Shown: positions 21,863 to 34,890, counted from the stretch's first letter. The stretch: 64,000 nucleotides of DNA from Ligustrum vulgare (GCA_963555705.1 OY743170.1:26970862-27034861), one strand, 5' to 3'. Notes: generated by a model from the letters alone, not told the origin. Program-made: numbers and translations.

Positions 21863-23309
21863 TAGGCAATGAGCGATGATCAATCTAGTTTGACTCCAAA
21901 TGAATTAGTGGCGCAAAATATTGAGGAATAAAGTTGCGAATTCTAAGACAGCCAAGGAATAAGGTAAGTAACATTTTAACTACAATGCAAAACATAATAT
22001 TTATATTATTATATGCTCCTATATGATTATGTGAGATATATTATTGATGCAATATACTTCAAATATGATGTGGAAAATATCTATATAAAGCAAAAGCATG
22101 CAAGACATGATTTGATGATAAACATGTTATAATGCATATGAATTTATTGGAATGCCATATTAAATGATTATGATGTATAACTGGTACACGAGATATATTG
22201 TAGCATTCACAAGCACATCCATTGTGTGGACTTAGAAGAAGTCCTTCATAAATGGTAAAGAAAGAGATATAGAGTATATGGAGGAAGAATGACGTGAATA
22301 ATAGTGGAATCGCCCTATGAGTGTACCATACTTTACTTTGCGTACAGATATATACACCTGCTTCTGGCTACTGACGGTCATTAAGGATAGTCGAGGATGG
22401 GGTATTGAATGTCCGGCACTGGTATACGGGCGGTGTCAAGGGGTCTTTTAGTTGCCTTGGGACTGTGGATCGACATGCTGATCGTCGTATATAATAGGTC
22501 AGGCCTAATTGATATAATATAATTCCAATTATAGTATCTTGAGTCTCAGTAGGCTACAATAGATACAAACTATGGAGTCTTGAGTCTCGATGGGAAATGA
22601 CGGACCATAGGCAATGGAAGACACATGTTATCAGCCTTATTGATCATTGAGTTCATACGGTACAACGTAGTGGGATTTGGGCCCAAGTAGTAAATGTGAT
22701 AAATTGAGATACGAGAAGGTGTGAAATTTCAGAATGAGAGTATTATGAGAAAGTGAGTCGAGACTCATGCGCATGATCATGCATATGTTACTTGTCGAGC
22801 GTTAGCTCATTAGTTTTGCATTGTAGGTATGTGACAATGCATGAATTGGAGGTTGGTGCAAGCTATCAAATGACGGGACGATTGTGTACTAGGTACTTGA
22901 CCGTGGTTCATTGGTCTCTTAGGAGGGAAACCCGATAAAAGCCAACTACTTTTAAGTAGTTTTATTTTATTTCGAAATAGTTAAATATTTTAAATAGTCA
23001 ATTCCGGTCTATCATCCACTGTCGGCTCTCTATTCCCTGTTTTAAACATATATTTTTATATCAACTTCTAAATATAATATTTTATATTATTATTAGTTTA
23101 TATTGTTTTCTTCTAAACTAAAATACAAAATGGAACTTCAAAGAGAAATATTTATTTATAATACAACCAGTTATACTTCAAAAATAAAAGTTCAATCTAT
23201 TTTTAGAGGGGTTGATATATTACTATTTTATTCGTTTGAAAAGATAAATTATGGCAGAAAATAAGTAAATGCATAAAAATTGGAAATGAATTTGGGGCGC
23301 CAGGGTGCG

Positions 23310-23321
23310 TGGTACCAGAGC
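23310..23321 (+). promoter_or_regulatory. Primer binding site of the LARD-like element
   Basis: TGGTACCAGAGC differs by one base from TGGTATCAGAGC, the initiator-Met tRNA complement used by many plant retrotransposons, and lies five to seven bases beyond the LTR end. Confidence 0.8.
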
Positions 23322-24444
23322 ATGATTTTAATGATTCTAAAGACTACCTAGGTACACATGCCCTGCGGTCATTTGGAGTTACAACTAACCAAGTAAGTTA
23401 TCACTTGTTGTATGTTAATTACTTGTCATAAATGTAAAATTCCAAGTGGACATTTTCCTTGGAATAATTTGTCTACATGGGTATTTATTTAATATCCCGA
23501 GTTGCACTTGAGATGACAGTTCAACTTAGAAAATCTAGAGCGTACAAGATAAAATATGGTATGGATATTTAAAAAGATGATGAGATAAGTGTGATATCTT
23601 GGAGCGAAGTTCATTGATAGAACAAGCTTAAAAGCTAAAGGTTGTGTATAATTCATAAAATACTTGGAATGAATATGTTCTAGTGAAATCTAAATTAAGA
23701 GTGATGATGTCTAGGACGTTCCATCATCTAATATATCGATTTCTTCTATTGTGAAGAGCAATAAGAGAACAAATCTGGATCGAAAACTTGATTTCGACAT
23801 TTGAATGACGAAAAATTCTTGGTTTAAGAAAAAGGGATATACTTTTTGAAATCTATGCTAGTTCAAGTTCATAAAAAATAAATAAAGAATTGGGAGTTCT
23901 TTACAACATTACCCTTATTAATAGGAAACATATATATCTCTTGAAGCGAGAATCATAATAATGACTTGCAGCCAATCATAGGATGCATAATGTAAGATGT
24001 GCTTCAGCTGAGTTATTTTATGGAATAACTAAGTGTGATAATGGCAACATTGATGATATTTCCAACCATATGTACGTTCTCATTGATATTGTGATGTTCC
24101 TTGATATTCAACTATACCCTAATTTAAATGTTCTTCGAACTATATCGTGGATCATACTTGTACAAGGTTATTGAGTCATTCTCGTTGGTCCTCATAAAAA
24201 ATATCAGAAAAGTCAATTATTTCCTTCATAAAATAGTGACTACAACATCCTTATCGAACTCTATTTTCTACACTTCATTAGCATAATGTAATCCGCATGT
24301 TGTGGTGGTATTAATTTATCTTCTTCCCTCGCCACTGCATTTAAAAGTACTCTTATTGTTTCTTCTTAATTTAATATAAGGAAAAATTCAAAATTTGCCT
24401 TGTTGGGAAAATTGTAATAATTCGAATTTGTTTTAATATAACAC
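23322..24444. other. Internal region of the LARD-like element, no coding sequence
   Basis: This is the leader after the primer site. Frames are short and none resembles gag. The 63-codon frame at 23983-24174 shows no family motif. Confidence 0.5.
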
Positions 24445-25011
24445 TATTCTTGAGTAAAATGTTTCAACACTCATTGAACTTTGGCTATCGTGACGACTTG
24501 CCCACTGAACTTTGAATTGCTTCTCAATGGTCACTCAATTTTAGATTTTTGCACCACATCACTCATTGAACAAATTTTGTTTCACTTTTTGCGTACTTGG
24601 ATGATAAAAATCTTACATGTCAATTAATTTTGTCCATAATTTAACTAAGATGCCAACGTTGAGGAAAGCACATCAAACGTTTACTTCCAAACACACATTT
24701 ATCAAGAAAAAGAAACCTGCCTTCCTTCATGAAATCATCTACCATCGCCAGAATCTCTCCAATCTTCCTCTTTATTTCAACTTCATTGAAATCATCTACC
24801 TTTTGCATCTCTCTTTCCAAATCACAGTCCATTGCCAAAAAAAAAATCAAAAAATTAAACTCCAATTTCAATTGCCCATCGTCTTATTTCCAAAAATTGA
24901 TTTAATTTAATTTTTAAGAAAACAAATTACATATTCTTACTTGCATTATCTCAAACTTTGATAAGAAAACATAAAAGTGGCTGCTAATTTTGTATCCCTG
25001 ACAAGATATGT

Positions 25012-25743
25012 TGATGCGATCCCAACCAAAAACACGACAAAAACACGCGGAATAAACGACCCAACAATAAGAAAGATTTAAATTCAGTGAGAAAACACAA
25101 TAACAAGACCCAAGAAACATAAGAACAATAATAAAAGATAGATTGACGATAAAATATTCACAACACAAGAAACGATGTGAAATAAAGAACCAAGATTGGT
25201 GATCGCCACAAGGGATGCCACTTCCTTGATAAGTTCTAGTTGAAAAATCAAAAATATTCAAGAATATTTGATAAGTTCAATTGATTGTTTTTGAAGAACA
25301 AAAGAAAGGAAAATTTACCTTTCAAGAGAAAACTCTCAATTTCAATTCAATATCCAAGGTGTCTCTCCAATAATGAATGAAAAACATAATACAAGTCAAA
25401 ATACACCTAAAAACTGACCTAGCCACACTAAGGTTCAAAAATAAAAACATAAATAATTAAAACGGAAATTAAATAAAAATTAGCGAAAATCTGTCCCAGT
25501 CTCGTGGAGTCGCTTGAAACTCTCGGGTGAAATTTTTGTATCATTGCATCATCGCGTGCTCCTCTTCACCACGCGATCGTGTGGTAACCCTTGCTGCACC
25601 TTTTTTTTCATACTTTTGAAACAACTTGATCTGATTTGACTCGATTCGGGCCCAACACGAAACTTACTCATTTTCCCATGTAGATTGTTATAGAATCATC
25701 CGTAGCCTGATTTCTCTTTGATCTCCTACCTTGGATCACATAA
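25012..25743 (-). repeat. 3' LTR of the minus-strand gypsy element
   Basis: It matches 27602-28369 (aaacacgwggaataaacgac, aaagatytaaattcagtgag) with differences around the GATCGC motifs: only one clear pair remains here (about 25552 and 25578). Confidence 0.85.
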
Positions 25744-25799
25744 TTTCCCCTCTCTTAAAAAGAATTCAACCTTGAATCTCGAATTTTTCCAATCCTCTT

Positions 25800-27196
25800 G
25801 CAACTCCTTGGTTTGTTGGCTTTTGGACCATGCTTATACTTACTGTGGTTAGGTTGACATTTATGTTGGGACTTTGTTCATCCTTTGGACCTCTTAAACT
25901 ACTTATTTTTATATTACATTCAATCCCAACTTTAATTTTGAAATTTGACTTGGGTACCTGCAAAACAGAATTAGCCAAACTGGGGAGGGGTTTGTTAGAT
26001 TGGTTAAGTGCAAGGCAAGAATCTTTATACATCAACCTTTGTGCGAAAAAATTCATTTTGGGGGTGGACTCTCTTTTCTTTTTCTTTTTGCACTCAAGCT
26101 CTCCTTTTTCTTAGGTCGTGACATCAACCCTCTTATTTTCAATTTTCACTTCCTCTCCTTTTTTCTAAGGTCGTGACCTCAACTCTCTTATTTTTCCCCT
26201 CAAACTCACTTTTTATTTTCATTTGATCTTCCGGGGCTTGAGTTGGAGATAGTGGAACTAGAGTAAACTTCTTCCCACCTTTCACAAGATTGTATCTATT
26301 CGTATACCCCATCATGTAGCACTGCCCTTTCATGTTGCCATGGCCTTCCCAACAATATGTGGCCAACATGCATAGGCACCACATCACAAACTACCTCATC
26401 CACATACCTACCAAGAGAAAAACCTACCAAAACCTGTGTATTCACATTAATTTCCCCTGACTCAGTCAATCACTGCAATTTATATGGCTTAAGATGTTTC
26501 ATTAAAGGTAATCCCAATTTTTTCACCAACATTGTACTAACACATTAGTACAACTTTTCCCATCAATCACCTTACTACAAACATTATCATTCACTATGCA
26601 TCTAGTGCGAAAAATATTATCATTATGTTCCTCCACATTATCCAAAACATCCACCTTACGTCTAATCCTAAGAGCACGCCTATTAACAAGTAATTCATCT
26701 ACTGCAATATTTTTCGATTTATCGCTGTCACAAGCATTCTTTATCTTAGGCATTTTCTCAACTTTATCTCAAGAAACAACTTTCACATCACATCTAACCT
26801 TTTTATCCGATCATTGAAGTGCAATGTGACCCAATACAAACATTTAAAACACTTAACATTCCTATCCTTAAGAGGCTTGGACTCGGAAGTATAGTTATCT
26901 TTGGTTGTTGGTTCCTCCCTCCTCTTTAGAATATGATCACTACACTCCCGTTTTGATGTCTCTTTTCACTTTAATGGCCTTTCATCAACCTCATCTCCAC
27001 CCCTAGTATTGGATTCATGCCTCTTATCCCTCCTAGCTCTAGAATCCACTTGAGTTTGCTCCTTTCTCCATCGTGCTTCTCTTTCATCCATCATAGCCAA
27101 GAATTTATCCCATTGTGCCTCGATGGATTTAATCAATTTGATTTGCTATTCGGCACTCATTAATAAAGATGATGAAGATTTTCTCCTATGAGACAT
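25800..27196 (-). pseudogene. gag: Ty3/gypsy gag-protease remnant
   Basis: On the minus strand the frame opens at 27196 with MSHRRKSSSSLLMSAE, has an early stop, then IKLIKSIEAQWDKFLAMMDE and EREARWRKEQTQVDSRARR, the basic coiled N-terminal region of gag. Most of the capsid domain is missing. A zinc knuckle start VKCFKC lies near 26850. Protease follows: IFRTRCIVNDNVCSKVIDG and KSCTNVL, then VVCDVVPMHVGHILLGRPWQ. It parallels 6660-7200 but has more stops. It cannot be translated as one protein. Confidence 0.8.
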
Positions 27197-27588
27197 GTTT
27201 AATAACAAGAAAAAGAGATAAAATTCCTCACAAAATTTATCACTCGTGTATTACTCAAAATTCCCTTTCCAATATCACCCAAGAACCTATTAAGGATCAC
27301 AAATAAGAAATTTATGGAAAACACAAAGACAAAAAGAATTGAGAAATTCTCGTAATATTCAATTTTTTTTTGTAATTTTTGGATATATATTTTTTTAATC
27401 CGAAATTTGACTACAAACACAACAAAACAAACGGAACTGAATTTGGATAAGAATTGACTAAAATAAACAAGTTTAAATTTTTATGGGATTTTTTATGAAT
27501 CAAGATAAGAAAAACTATGAAGCACACGAAAACTCAAGAAAAACATAAAAAAAGTCAAGAAATACCAAGAACTAAATCTAGATCAAAT

Positions 27589-27601
27589 CTTTGATACCAA
27601 A
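27589..27601 (-). promoter_or_regulatory. Primer binding site, minus strand
   Basis: The reverse complement reads TTTGGTATCAAAG, next to the right-hand LTR; it is a variant of the Met-tRNA-type site. Confidence 0.7.
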
Positions 27602-28369
27602 TGATGCGATCACAATCAGAAAACGCGACGAAAACACGTGGAATAAACGACATGACAATAGGAAAGATCTAAATTCAGTGAGAAAACACAATAACAAGAC
27701 CCAAGAAACATAGGAAGAATAATAAAAGATAGATTGACGATAAAACTTTGACCCAATATTCACGACGCAAGAAACGATGCGAATTAAAGAACCAAAATTG
27801 GTGAACACCATAAGGAATTTCACTTCCTTGATAAGGTCTAGTTAAAACACCACAAATATTCAAGAATATTTGATAAATTCAATTGATTGTTCTTGAAGAA
27901 CAAAACAAAGGAAAATTCACATTTCAAAAGAAAACTCTCAATTTCAATTCAATATAGTAATGAATGAAAAACATAATATAAGGCAAAATGGGCCTAAAAA
28001 CTGACCTAGCTGTACTAGGGTTTGAAAATAAAAAAATAAATAATTAAAACGGAATTTAAATAAAAATTCGCGAAAATCTGTTCTCGACTTCAACCACGTG
28101 ATCGCGCAGGCAAACCTGTTGCGATCGCGTGGAGTCGCCTGAAACTCTCGAATGAAATTTTTGTATCATTGCACGATCGCGTGCTCCTCTTCACCACGCG
28201 ATCGCGTGGTAGCCATGGCTGCACATTTTTTTGTCCTTTTAAAACAACTTGATCCGATTTAACTCTCAAATCGGGCCCAACATGAAACTTGCTTGTTATC
28301 CCATGTAGATTGTTATGAAATTGCCCGTAGCGTGATTTCTCCTTTGATCTCCTATCTTGGATCACATCA
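27602..28369 (-). repeat. 5' LTR of the minus-strand gypsy element, with GATCGC motif pairs
   Basis: GATCGC cores lie at 28100, 28123, 28175 and 28200, within palindromes such as CCACGCGATCGCGTGG. The layout is two pairs spaced 23 and 25 bp, 75 bp apart. It occupies the position of the TTACGGCCGTAA array in the sister LTRs. Confidence 0.8.
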
Positions 28370-28374
28370 TATGC

Positions 28375-28740
28375 GGTGAAGAAAGAATGCAAGAATGTTT
28401 TCATTGGTTACTCAATTTTCTTCCATTATATTCTTTGTTTCTTATCGTTAAATGCAACAGAATGGTGCTCTCCAAGAATGAAGAGCAGAAACTTGAGTTT
28501 TCTCAAAAGATGATTGATTTGAACAGTAATGAACTGCAATATATATGTCTAGACTAGAAATCAGTGAAAAGAAACTCTTCAGAATTCTTGTTAGAGGGAA
28601 GAAAATGGGCGGGCTTTAGCCCCCAATATTACGAGGGTACAGAACAATGGTTAAAGAGAAAAGAAGAATGGAGAGTGTTTGGCAATTCAAATGGTTTGCC
28701 TTCTTGGAATTACCCATTTGATGAGTTGTATGCATGTACC
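28375..28740 (+). pseudogene. Coding-like interior of the TIR element (unknown)
   Basis: Frames 28357-28557 and 28564-28779 read MVLSKNEEQKLEFSQKMIDL and GRKWAGFSPQYYEGTEQWLK, with normal amino-acid composition, separated by a stop. They may be a captured gene fragment or a decayed short transposon protein. I recognise no domain. Confidence 0.3.
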
Positions 28741-28909
28741 GTCCACGTTAGCATATTCTCAGTTAAATTTTGGACATAATCTATTCGATGAGTGATGGAG
28801 TACAAAAATTTAAAGTTGAGTGACCACTGAGAAGCAATTCAAAGATCAGTGAGTAAGTTGAGATAATAGCCAAAGTTTAGTGAGTGTTGAAACATTTTAC
28901 TCATATTCT

Positions 28910-30013
28910 TAAAAACTCAATTTTCATTCACTTATTAAGTCCGAAGACTCCATTTTTTATTTACCTTGTTGAATATCTATTTTTTCTAAGATGTCAAAAT
29001 TTTTGAATATTGACTCCTATCTAAACGTTCTTTTGACACAACATCTATTTGTTTATATGAAATTCATTCATTAATAAATATTTGACTCCTATGTAGACCT
29101 TCTTTTGACTTGACATTTATTGGTTTCATTGATGAACATTTGTTCACTAATAAATATTTAACTGAGATAAGACGTATTGTAATCCATTTATTTCGTATCT
29201 ATATTCATCTCAATTATGTCTCTTGATCGTTCGATTGTTGCCATCTCTTGATGGTCCAATCGTTGTCATTCTTTGGAATTCTAAACTACCCACTTATTGA
29301 TATACTGAAAGTTTAAATTATTGATTTCCTTTTATATTCAGTACACCAATTAAATTTAAGATCCATATCTCATCTTTCACTAGTGAAATTATTCGATTAT
29401 TACATGGTCCAGCAATATAATCAATATATCATTTGTGATCCAACTCAAATCATTCGTGATCCAACTTAATAATATCATTAAACTTAGTCATAGTATTATT
29501 TGAGATGGCATGACAAACCTCAATTTGTTGGACTCTAATCATTTTTATTGTCGTTTTTTTTAAAAAGGTAGATGACCTAAAAATGTAGTTTCCATTTATA
29601 AGAGATTCTCTCACTTGCGTGTGAAGGAAACAAAAATGATTGATATCACTTTCTTAGTGAACCTCATCTTCAGCATTTGCATAAAAATGATTGATATCAC
29701 TTTCTTAGTGAACCTCATCTTCGGCATTTGCATACTCTTCACTTGTCTTTCCTCTCAATGAAACCTTTTGATTGCTGAGCCCATATAAATTGTTTAACCA
29801 AATTCATTGGTTTATTAAATACATCATCTTATTTTTCATTTTAATTCAAGAAATGATGTGAAAATTATAACATTCGATTTTGATATTTATTTTTCAAGTG
29901 TTACTTATTCAATTTAGTGCATTTAAAAACTGATTGCATCTAGTAATACCTGATGTGATATTTTCCTCATTGATAAGTCACATCTTCGTTTTTGTCATTT
30001 CACTTTATGAAAT
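28910..30013. other. Internal region of the LARD-like element, no gene; 53-bp tandem duplication
   Basis: The phrase aaaaatgattgatatcactt..gcatttgcat occurs twice in tandem at about 29632-29684 and 29685-29737, with one difference. An imperfect repeat of 'aataaatatttgactcctat' is near 29020-29160. There is no coding sequence. Confidence 0.55.
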
Positions 30014-32827
30014 TGTAACGCCCCGAATTCCGCGGAGCCCGGGACGTCACGTCGTCCTTTAAATCTGATTTTATTGCGGAAATAATTAAAAATTTCAAAC
30101 ATCATATTTTTTTATTTTTTTTGAAACCTTTGAAACAACATTTTTTCGGAAGAAATGAATTTATAAAACATTACATCCATTGTTTAAAAGCTAAAGTGGA
30201 AACTAAATTTTAATCAATTTAATTAAAAAAATTCATAAAATTAAATCTTAAGTTTTAAAGTAAAGTAACGATAAATAATTAAATTGACGACATTTATGAA
30301 ACTTGACTTAAATGGAAAATTAACATTATTTTTTATTTTCCCACCGCTGCCATTTCATTCGCCACCATCTCCAAAATCTGCGAAAACTGTTAAAATAATG
30401 GAATGAGTATTTCGAAAAATACTCAGTAGACTCATCACCAATAATTAATTTACAGAATAATTGAACACGTAATTATGCAATCGTACAGTGACATCATCAT
30501 CATATTCTTGGGCTATTTTATTTTCAAAATCAAGGCTCTTAAAATCATAGGGTGTGGGTAGTCTCGTCTCGTGCACTTAAAACACATAAGTTATGCATAA
30601 CATCATCATTTCTCATCTTATCTCATAAGAGATATTCTCGTCTCATCTCATCTCATGCATCAAAGCATATAAATCATGTAATTTCACATAAGGCATGCAA
30701 TTATAATTTAAACTAATTAGTGGAGGTGAGTCTACCTCAAATCACGAGTTTGAAAGTTGAGCAAGAAAGTTCACGTTGTTCTTCTAACTGTCCAAGCGCC
30801 TTGTCTAGCCAAAAATAAATAAACCTTAAAGTGGTATTTGGAAATCAAACACTTCAATTGAAAGAGTTTTAAAAGAAATAAAAGTTTAGGGATTAAAATT
30901 AAACTCAAACATAGTTGGGGTTGAGATAAATTATTTGCAAAGTTTAAGAGCTGAGTAAAATATTACAAAAATTAAAGGATCGAAATAATACTTTTAAAAA
31001 CTAGAGGGTTGAATTGAAATATTTTAAAACTGCAGGGGCTTAAAATAATAACTTTTCAAAAACTCAATAGGGACTGATGGATTCGATTTGAAAGTTGAGG
31101 GACTAAAATGAGTACTTTTCAAAACTCTGGGTTGAAACTCAAAACGAATAATAAACTATAGGGCTGAAATAATAGATTTTAAAAATGAAGGGACTGGTTA
31201 AAATCATTTACAAACTTAAGGGGCTGAAATTATAAGTTTAAAACTATAAAGACTGATTTGAAACATTTTTAAAACTTGGGGGACTAAGCTGCAATTTCAG
31301 AAAAATAAAATATTAAAGCAAATCACTTTTCTCTCTCTCCCTCACCATTTCTCTCTCTCACTTCACCCTGGCGGAGGGCGAAGCTCCGCCCGTTCCAGCT
31401 AGCGTCGGCGTTTTGCTGGAGGGGTGTCATCGTCGAGTGGTGGCAACGAGGAGGGGCGAACAGAGGCTAAAGGGGCAGAATTTGAAGCCGGTTTTGGGTA
31501 GAAAGTCGAGGCTCGGTTGGGCGATTTGGAGGGGCACGAAACCGAGTTGACCGTTGCTCGCATTTGAGGGATTTCCGGCTAAACTCCGTCGAACGTGCAG
31601 TCGGTTGAGGTAAGCGTCTGGGCTCTCTTTATTTCTTGATTTTATTTTGGTTGTATGGATGTTGGTGGTTCGATTGGTTGGAGGTGAAATGGGCAGGGGG
31701 CGGTTTGAAGTGTTGATAGGGTGGTAGTGATGATATGGGTTAGGGTAGTGGTGGTGGATTTGTTTGATGTCTACGGCGGTTGTGGGAGGTATGGGTTCAG
31801 CCTATGTGGGTGGCTGTGAATGGGTTCGAATGGAAGTTCCAGAGCTCGGTTTGCACTTGGGTATGGTGGTTTGGTTGTTTGGGTAAATTGAGGTTGGAGA
31901 CGTGATGTGGAATTCTGTGTATTGTTGTATGGAAGTCAGCAGTGTATGGTGGTTGTGAGATTTTGTTCTGCTCGTGGTGAATTGAAGTCGGCAGAGGACT
32001 CACAATGGAGGTTCGTGGTTGAGGGTCATCTATGGAGCTGGTGGTGGTTTGAACGATGAAGTGGAGATGGAAAGATATACATAGAGTTGGATTAAAAAAT
32101 TGGCAATTGCTTGATTTGTGATTGAGGGGGGCTGAAGGAGAGGTTAATTTGGTGCAGATGGCGTGTGAGGGGGAGGAATTTGGTTGATTGATGACTGAAA
32201 TTTTGGGATTGAGGTTTGGTTTCTTGTTGTTGAATTAGAATTGAGTCGATTGACTGTGGTTTAAAACTAGAAAGCAAAGATGGGCCCTTTGATTGAGGGA
32301 AAGATGATGCTGTTTGTGGAAGTGAGAATTGATTGAAAGAAAACGTGGGGAAAAGAATTTTACCAATTGAAGTTGTTCTAAATTTGGATATAGGAGGGAT
32401 TTGGGATTAATTCAAAGTGGATGGCTATTTGAGTGGGATTAAGGAGTGATGATGGGGAAGGGGAAAAATGTGCTGAACATGCAAAATGGAAGTTGGGGAG
32501 GAAGTTTTGGGATTAAAATTGAAATGGAACATGAATTGGGGATTTAAAACATTTTGGACTTCAAAAATTTGAATCCAAATAAATTGTATGTTTGACTAAA
32601 AAAAATTAATGATCTTAGAATGTTTTTGATAAAATTGGATTGGAGAATAAATTTTGAAAATGAGACGATTTTAATCGAATTGAAAGTGATCAAGGTTTTC
32701 ATAAATTTAGAATTCACTTAAAAGGGTAGACGAACACACACTTAAAAAAAATGAGCAAAAATCGTAGCGACACATTTTTTTTTAATAAATAATATTTATA
32801 AGTCGTGAAAATTTCTCGGTCGCTACA
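30014..32827 (-). repeat. Long gypsy LTR (2.8 kb), antisense
   Basis: In plus view it runs from TGTAACGCCCCGAATTCCGC to TCTCGGTCGCTACA. Immediately to its right, the reverse complement reads aatttcgaggacgaaattat, encoding NFEDEI, the usual end of chromovirus (Tekay-like) polyproteins before the purine tract, so this is a 3' LTR in minus orientation. The flanks GAAAT and ACCCT do not match, so it is not a solo LTR. It contains irregular repeats of 'gggactraaat' (30990-31300) and a GC-rich island at 31360-31620. Confidence 0.7.
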
Positions 32828-34890
32828 ACCCTACCACCTTAAAATAATTTCGTCCTCGAAATTTAAAATTTTCTTGATCTAAAATACTTGGGTACTTCAA
32901 AGTTTCTTCTTTCTTAAAATCTTAAAATTTAGTTCTCTATCAATTAATTTATACATGTATCTTCATTTGACGGAATCAACTTTTGTTCACGGTGAGCTTA
33001 AATTGTTTTGTGATCATCAACTACAATAAGCTCATTCTTTGGTCTAGTACGATTGCAACTTTTGGTGGCTTAGTAATTATATTATTATTAAAACGACTAA
33101 ACCAATCATGGTTTTATTGAAACTTGAATCATATCAGTTATCCTTTGAAATGCAAAGATCTTGAAATACGTATCTATGAAAGAGATACCTTCTTCACCTA
33201 ATAGACCTAAAACTTTTTAGCCTAGTTTTCTATAGAAAATTTCATTTATATCCATATTCGCATAGACATGTATGATTCAGTATCAATGACACCTCTAGTT
33301 TGAATCTCATCAAAATTACTAATTCATTGAGTTATTATGTTATAATCGACAACTCTTGAATCCATCTATTCTTATTGAAAATCCTCTACACGGGAAAGAG
33401 TGTGGCTCGTATAACACTCTATTGTAATAATTTTATTCATAATTTGCTCAAGTGCTATATATCCTTTCAGACCTCAATATTTCTTTTGTCTTAACTTGAT
33501 TCATGACCATATTGTCTCAATTGATGTAATTCCATCAACTTGGATCAGCATAATACTCAAATAACTATACATTATTCTAAAATAGGATAAGAAGAAAATT
33601 GTTTCTATGAACTTGTTCGGAGTCCCTTGATCAATTTATGATGGATATCAAAATATCGAGTTTTTGATAGCTTTATTTGGAAATCTCAAACCATCCTAAA
33701 ATAATGTCAATGTTATTCTCCATTTGAGAAAACCTTGACTATTCAAATCATCTAGGTTGATTGCATGTGAAGATTTGAAGTCTGAATTTATAAGATTGAG
33801 ATATCATGACCCAAGATTTTAGATCTACATTGGATTCCTTAAATAGACCCAGTGTGTTGTGATTTGGAGACACTTTATAGATTGAAGTAAAAAAGATAGA
33901 TAGTAAAGTCAATTATTTGAAACTTTTGAAGATAATGAGGTGTATAGTTGGAATGTGAGACCAAATTAATTTATGTGTAATGATTGAAGAGATTAAGTAA
34001 CTTTATTCATTGTCCTCTCGTTCACTGCAACTACTTTATGAAGCATAGTTGTATTATTTCAATTTAACCAGTATGAGCCCATCCAGAATAGGACTCCATT
34101 GAAATGAGAAGTTTCTAAGGATACTATCGTCAAGTCATACAAAACATATTGTTATGTCTAACTGGAAGTATATTTTAATACGGGGCGACATTTTATGGGA
34201 GAAGTTTTTACAAAATCAATGTGCTCTTGCTCTAATTCTAAAGATTTCATCTGAAAGAGGATGCTACATGTACGATAAGGATGCTTCTACAAATAAAATC
34301 TGACGTGAATTAGCGTAAGGCGATGAAGAAGCCACTTACCTATCAATACGAGAAGCACATTTGAACCACCACCTAAACTTTGTGGCTACCATATTTACTT
34401 TGAAAGTGTAGAGGCCAACACAAGCAACAATAGTTTGAAGTGTGAGTCTACCTGGGAAAGATAACTACAAAAAAAAATTACGTGGATGACTAGAACTTGA
34501 TTACGATTAAGTTATCACCTATGACGAGTTTACATTGCTACTGAAGCATATTATTGTAAGTTAATCATGATAAAGTATTGAAGAAATTTTGCTTAAGTTG
34601 TGGTTACCTAACATTATTACATCTAAATGTGGGAGTGAAGAACATGATTTGTTAGATGGGAAGTTCTAGATCAACAGCTCAATAAAAACGATGAGAAAGA
34701 TAATGCGGATAGAAGTCCTTCTGACTATAATAATCAAATTAGACACAATGTGAATAACTTATAGAATGCGATTTAAGTAATAATATGATTGACTCTCATA
34801 AAGATGCGAGTTTAAAGTTTGAAGGCAGAAGAATACAAATAAAAGATAAAGACTGATATAACTAAACGATAAAATTCCGAGGGCAAAGTT
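32828..34890. other. No recognisable coding sequence; remnant of two element interiors
   Basis: The first few dozen bases are the end of the antisense gypsy interior. The rest, up to the purine tract at 34890, should be the 3' part of the LARD-like element. I translated the conspicuous parts mentally in both directions and saw no RT, RNase H or integrase motif. Confidence 0.45.

Larger units (their letters stand above)
17790..23304 (+). repeat. 5' LTR of the LARD-like element (contains Helitron insertions)
   Basis: It starts TGCAACTCCCCGAAACTG and ends near GGGGCGCCAGG. It aligns with 34909-40552: 'aatgggaccca', 'cgtaaacaagaat', 'gagttagctcattagttttgca'-like text and 'ggacgattgtgtact' are in the same order. 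The block from about 18957 to 21612 has no counterpart in the 3' LTR and is foreign; it holds the Helitrons. Confidence 0.85.
25012..28369 (-). mobile_element. Non-autonomous gypsy element (TSD TATGT/TATGC)
   Basis: Two LTRs (25012-25743 and 27602-28369) both begin TGATGCGATC and end GGATCACATMA in plus-strand view. The reverse complement shows the polarity: a primer site TTTGGTATCAAAG inside the right LTR, and a purine tract with ttcaaggttgaattc before the left one. Flanking 5-mers are TATGT (25007-25011) and TATGC (28370-28374). The interior is only 1.86 kb and encodes gag and protease remnants but no RT or integrase. It is homologous to the element at 6171-12583. Confidence 0.85.
24451..28903. 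mobile_element. Long-TIR DNA element, interrupted by an LTR element
   Basis: The left end TGAGTAAAATGTTTCAACAC and following acactcattgaactttggct match the reverse complement of the right end (28740-28903) for about 130 bp at roughly 80% identity, including 'tttgaattgcttctca'. Direct repeats TATTCT (24445-24450; 28904-28909) flank it. Without the nested LTR element it is about 1.1 kb. Long TIRs suggest a Mutator-like element, but a 6-bp duplication is short for that group, so the class is open. The interior has modest frames (24641-24871 minus, 28357-28779 plus) of unknown origin. Confidence 0.65.

Noticed and set aside
30014..32827. Solo LTR
   Set aside because: The flanks GAAAT and ACCCT differ, and a reversed polypurine/NFEDEI context follows, so it is the 3' LTR of a truncated antisense element.
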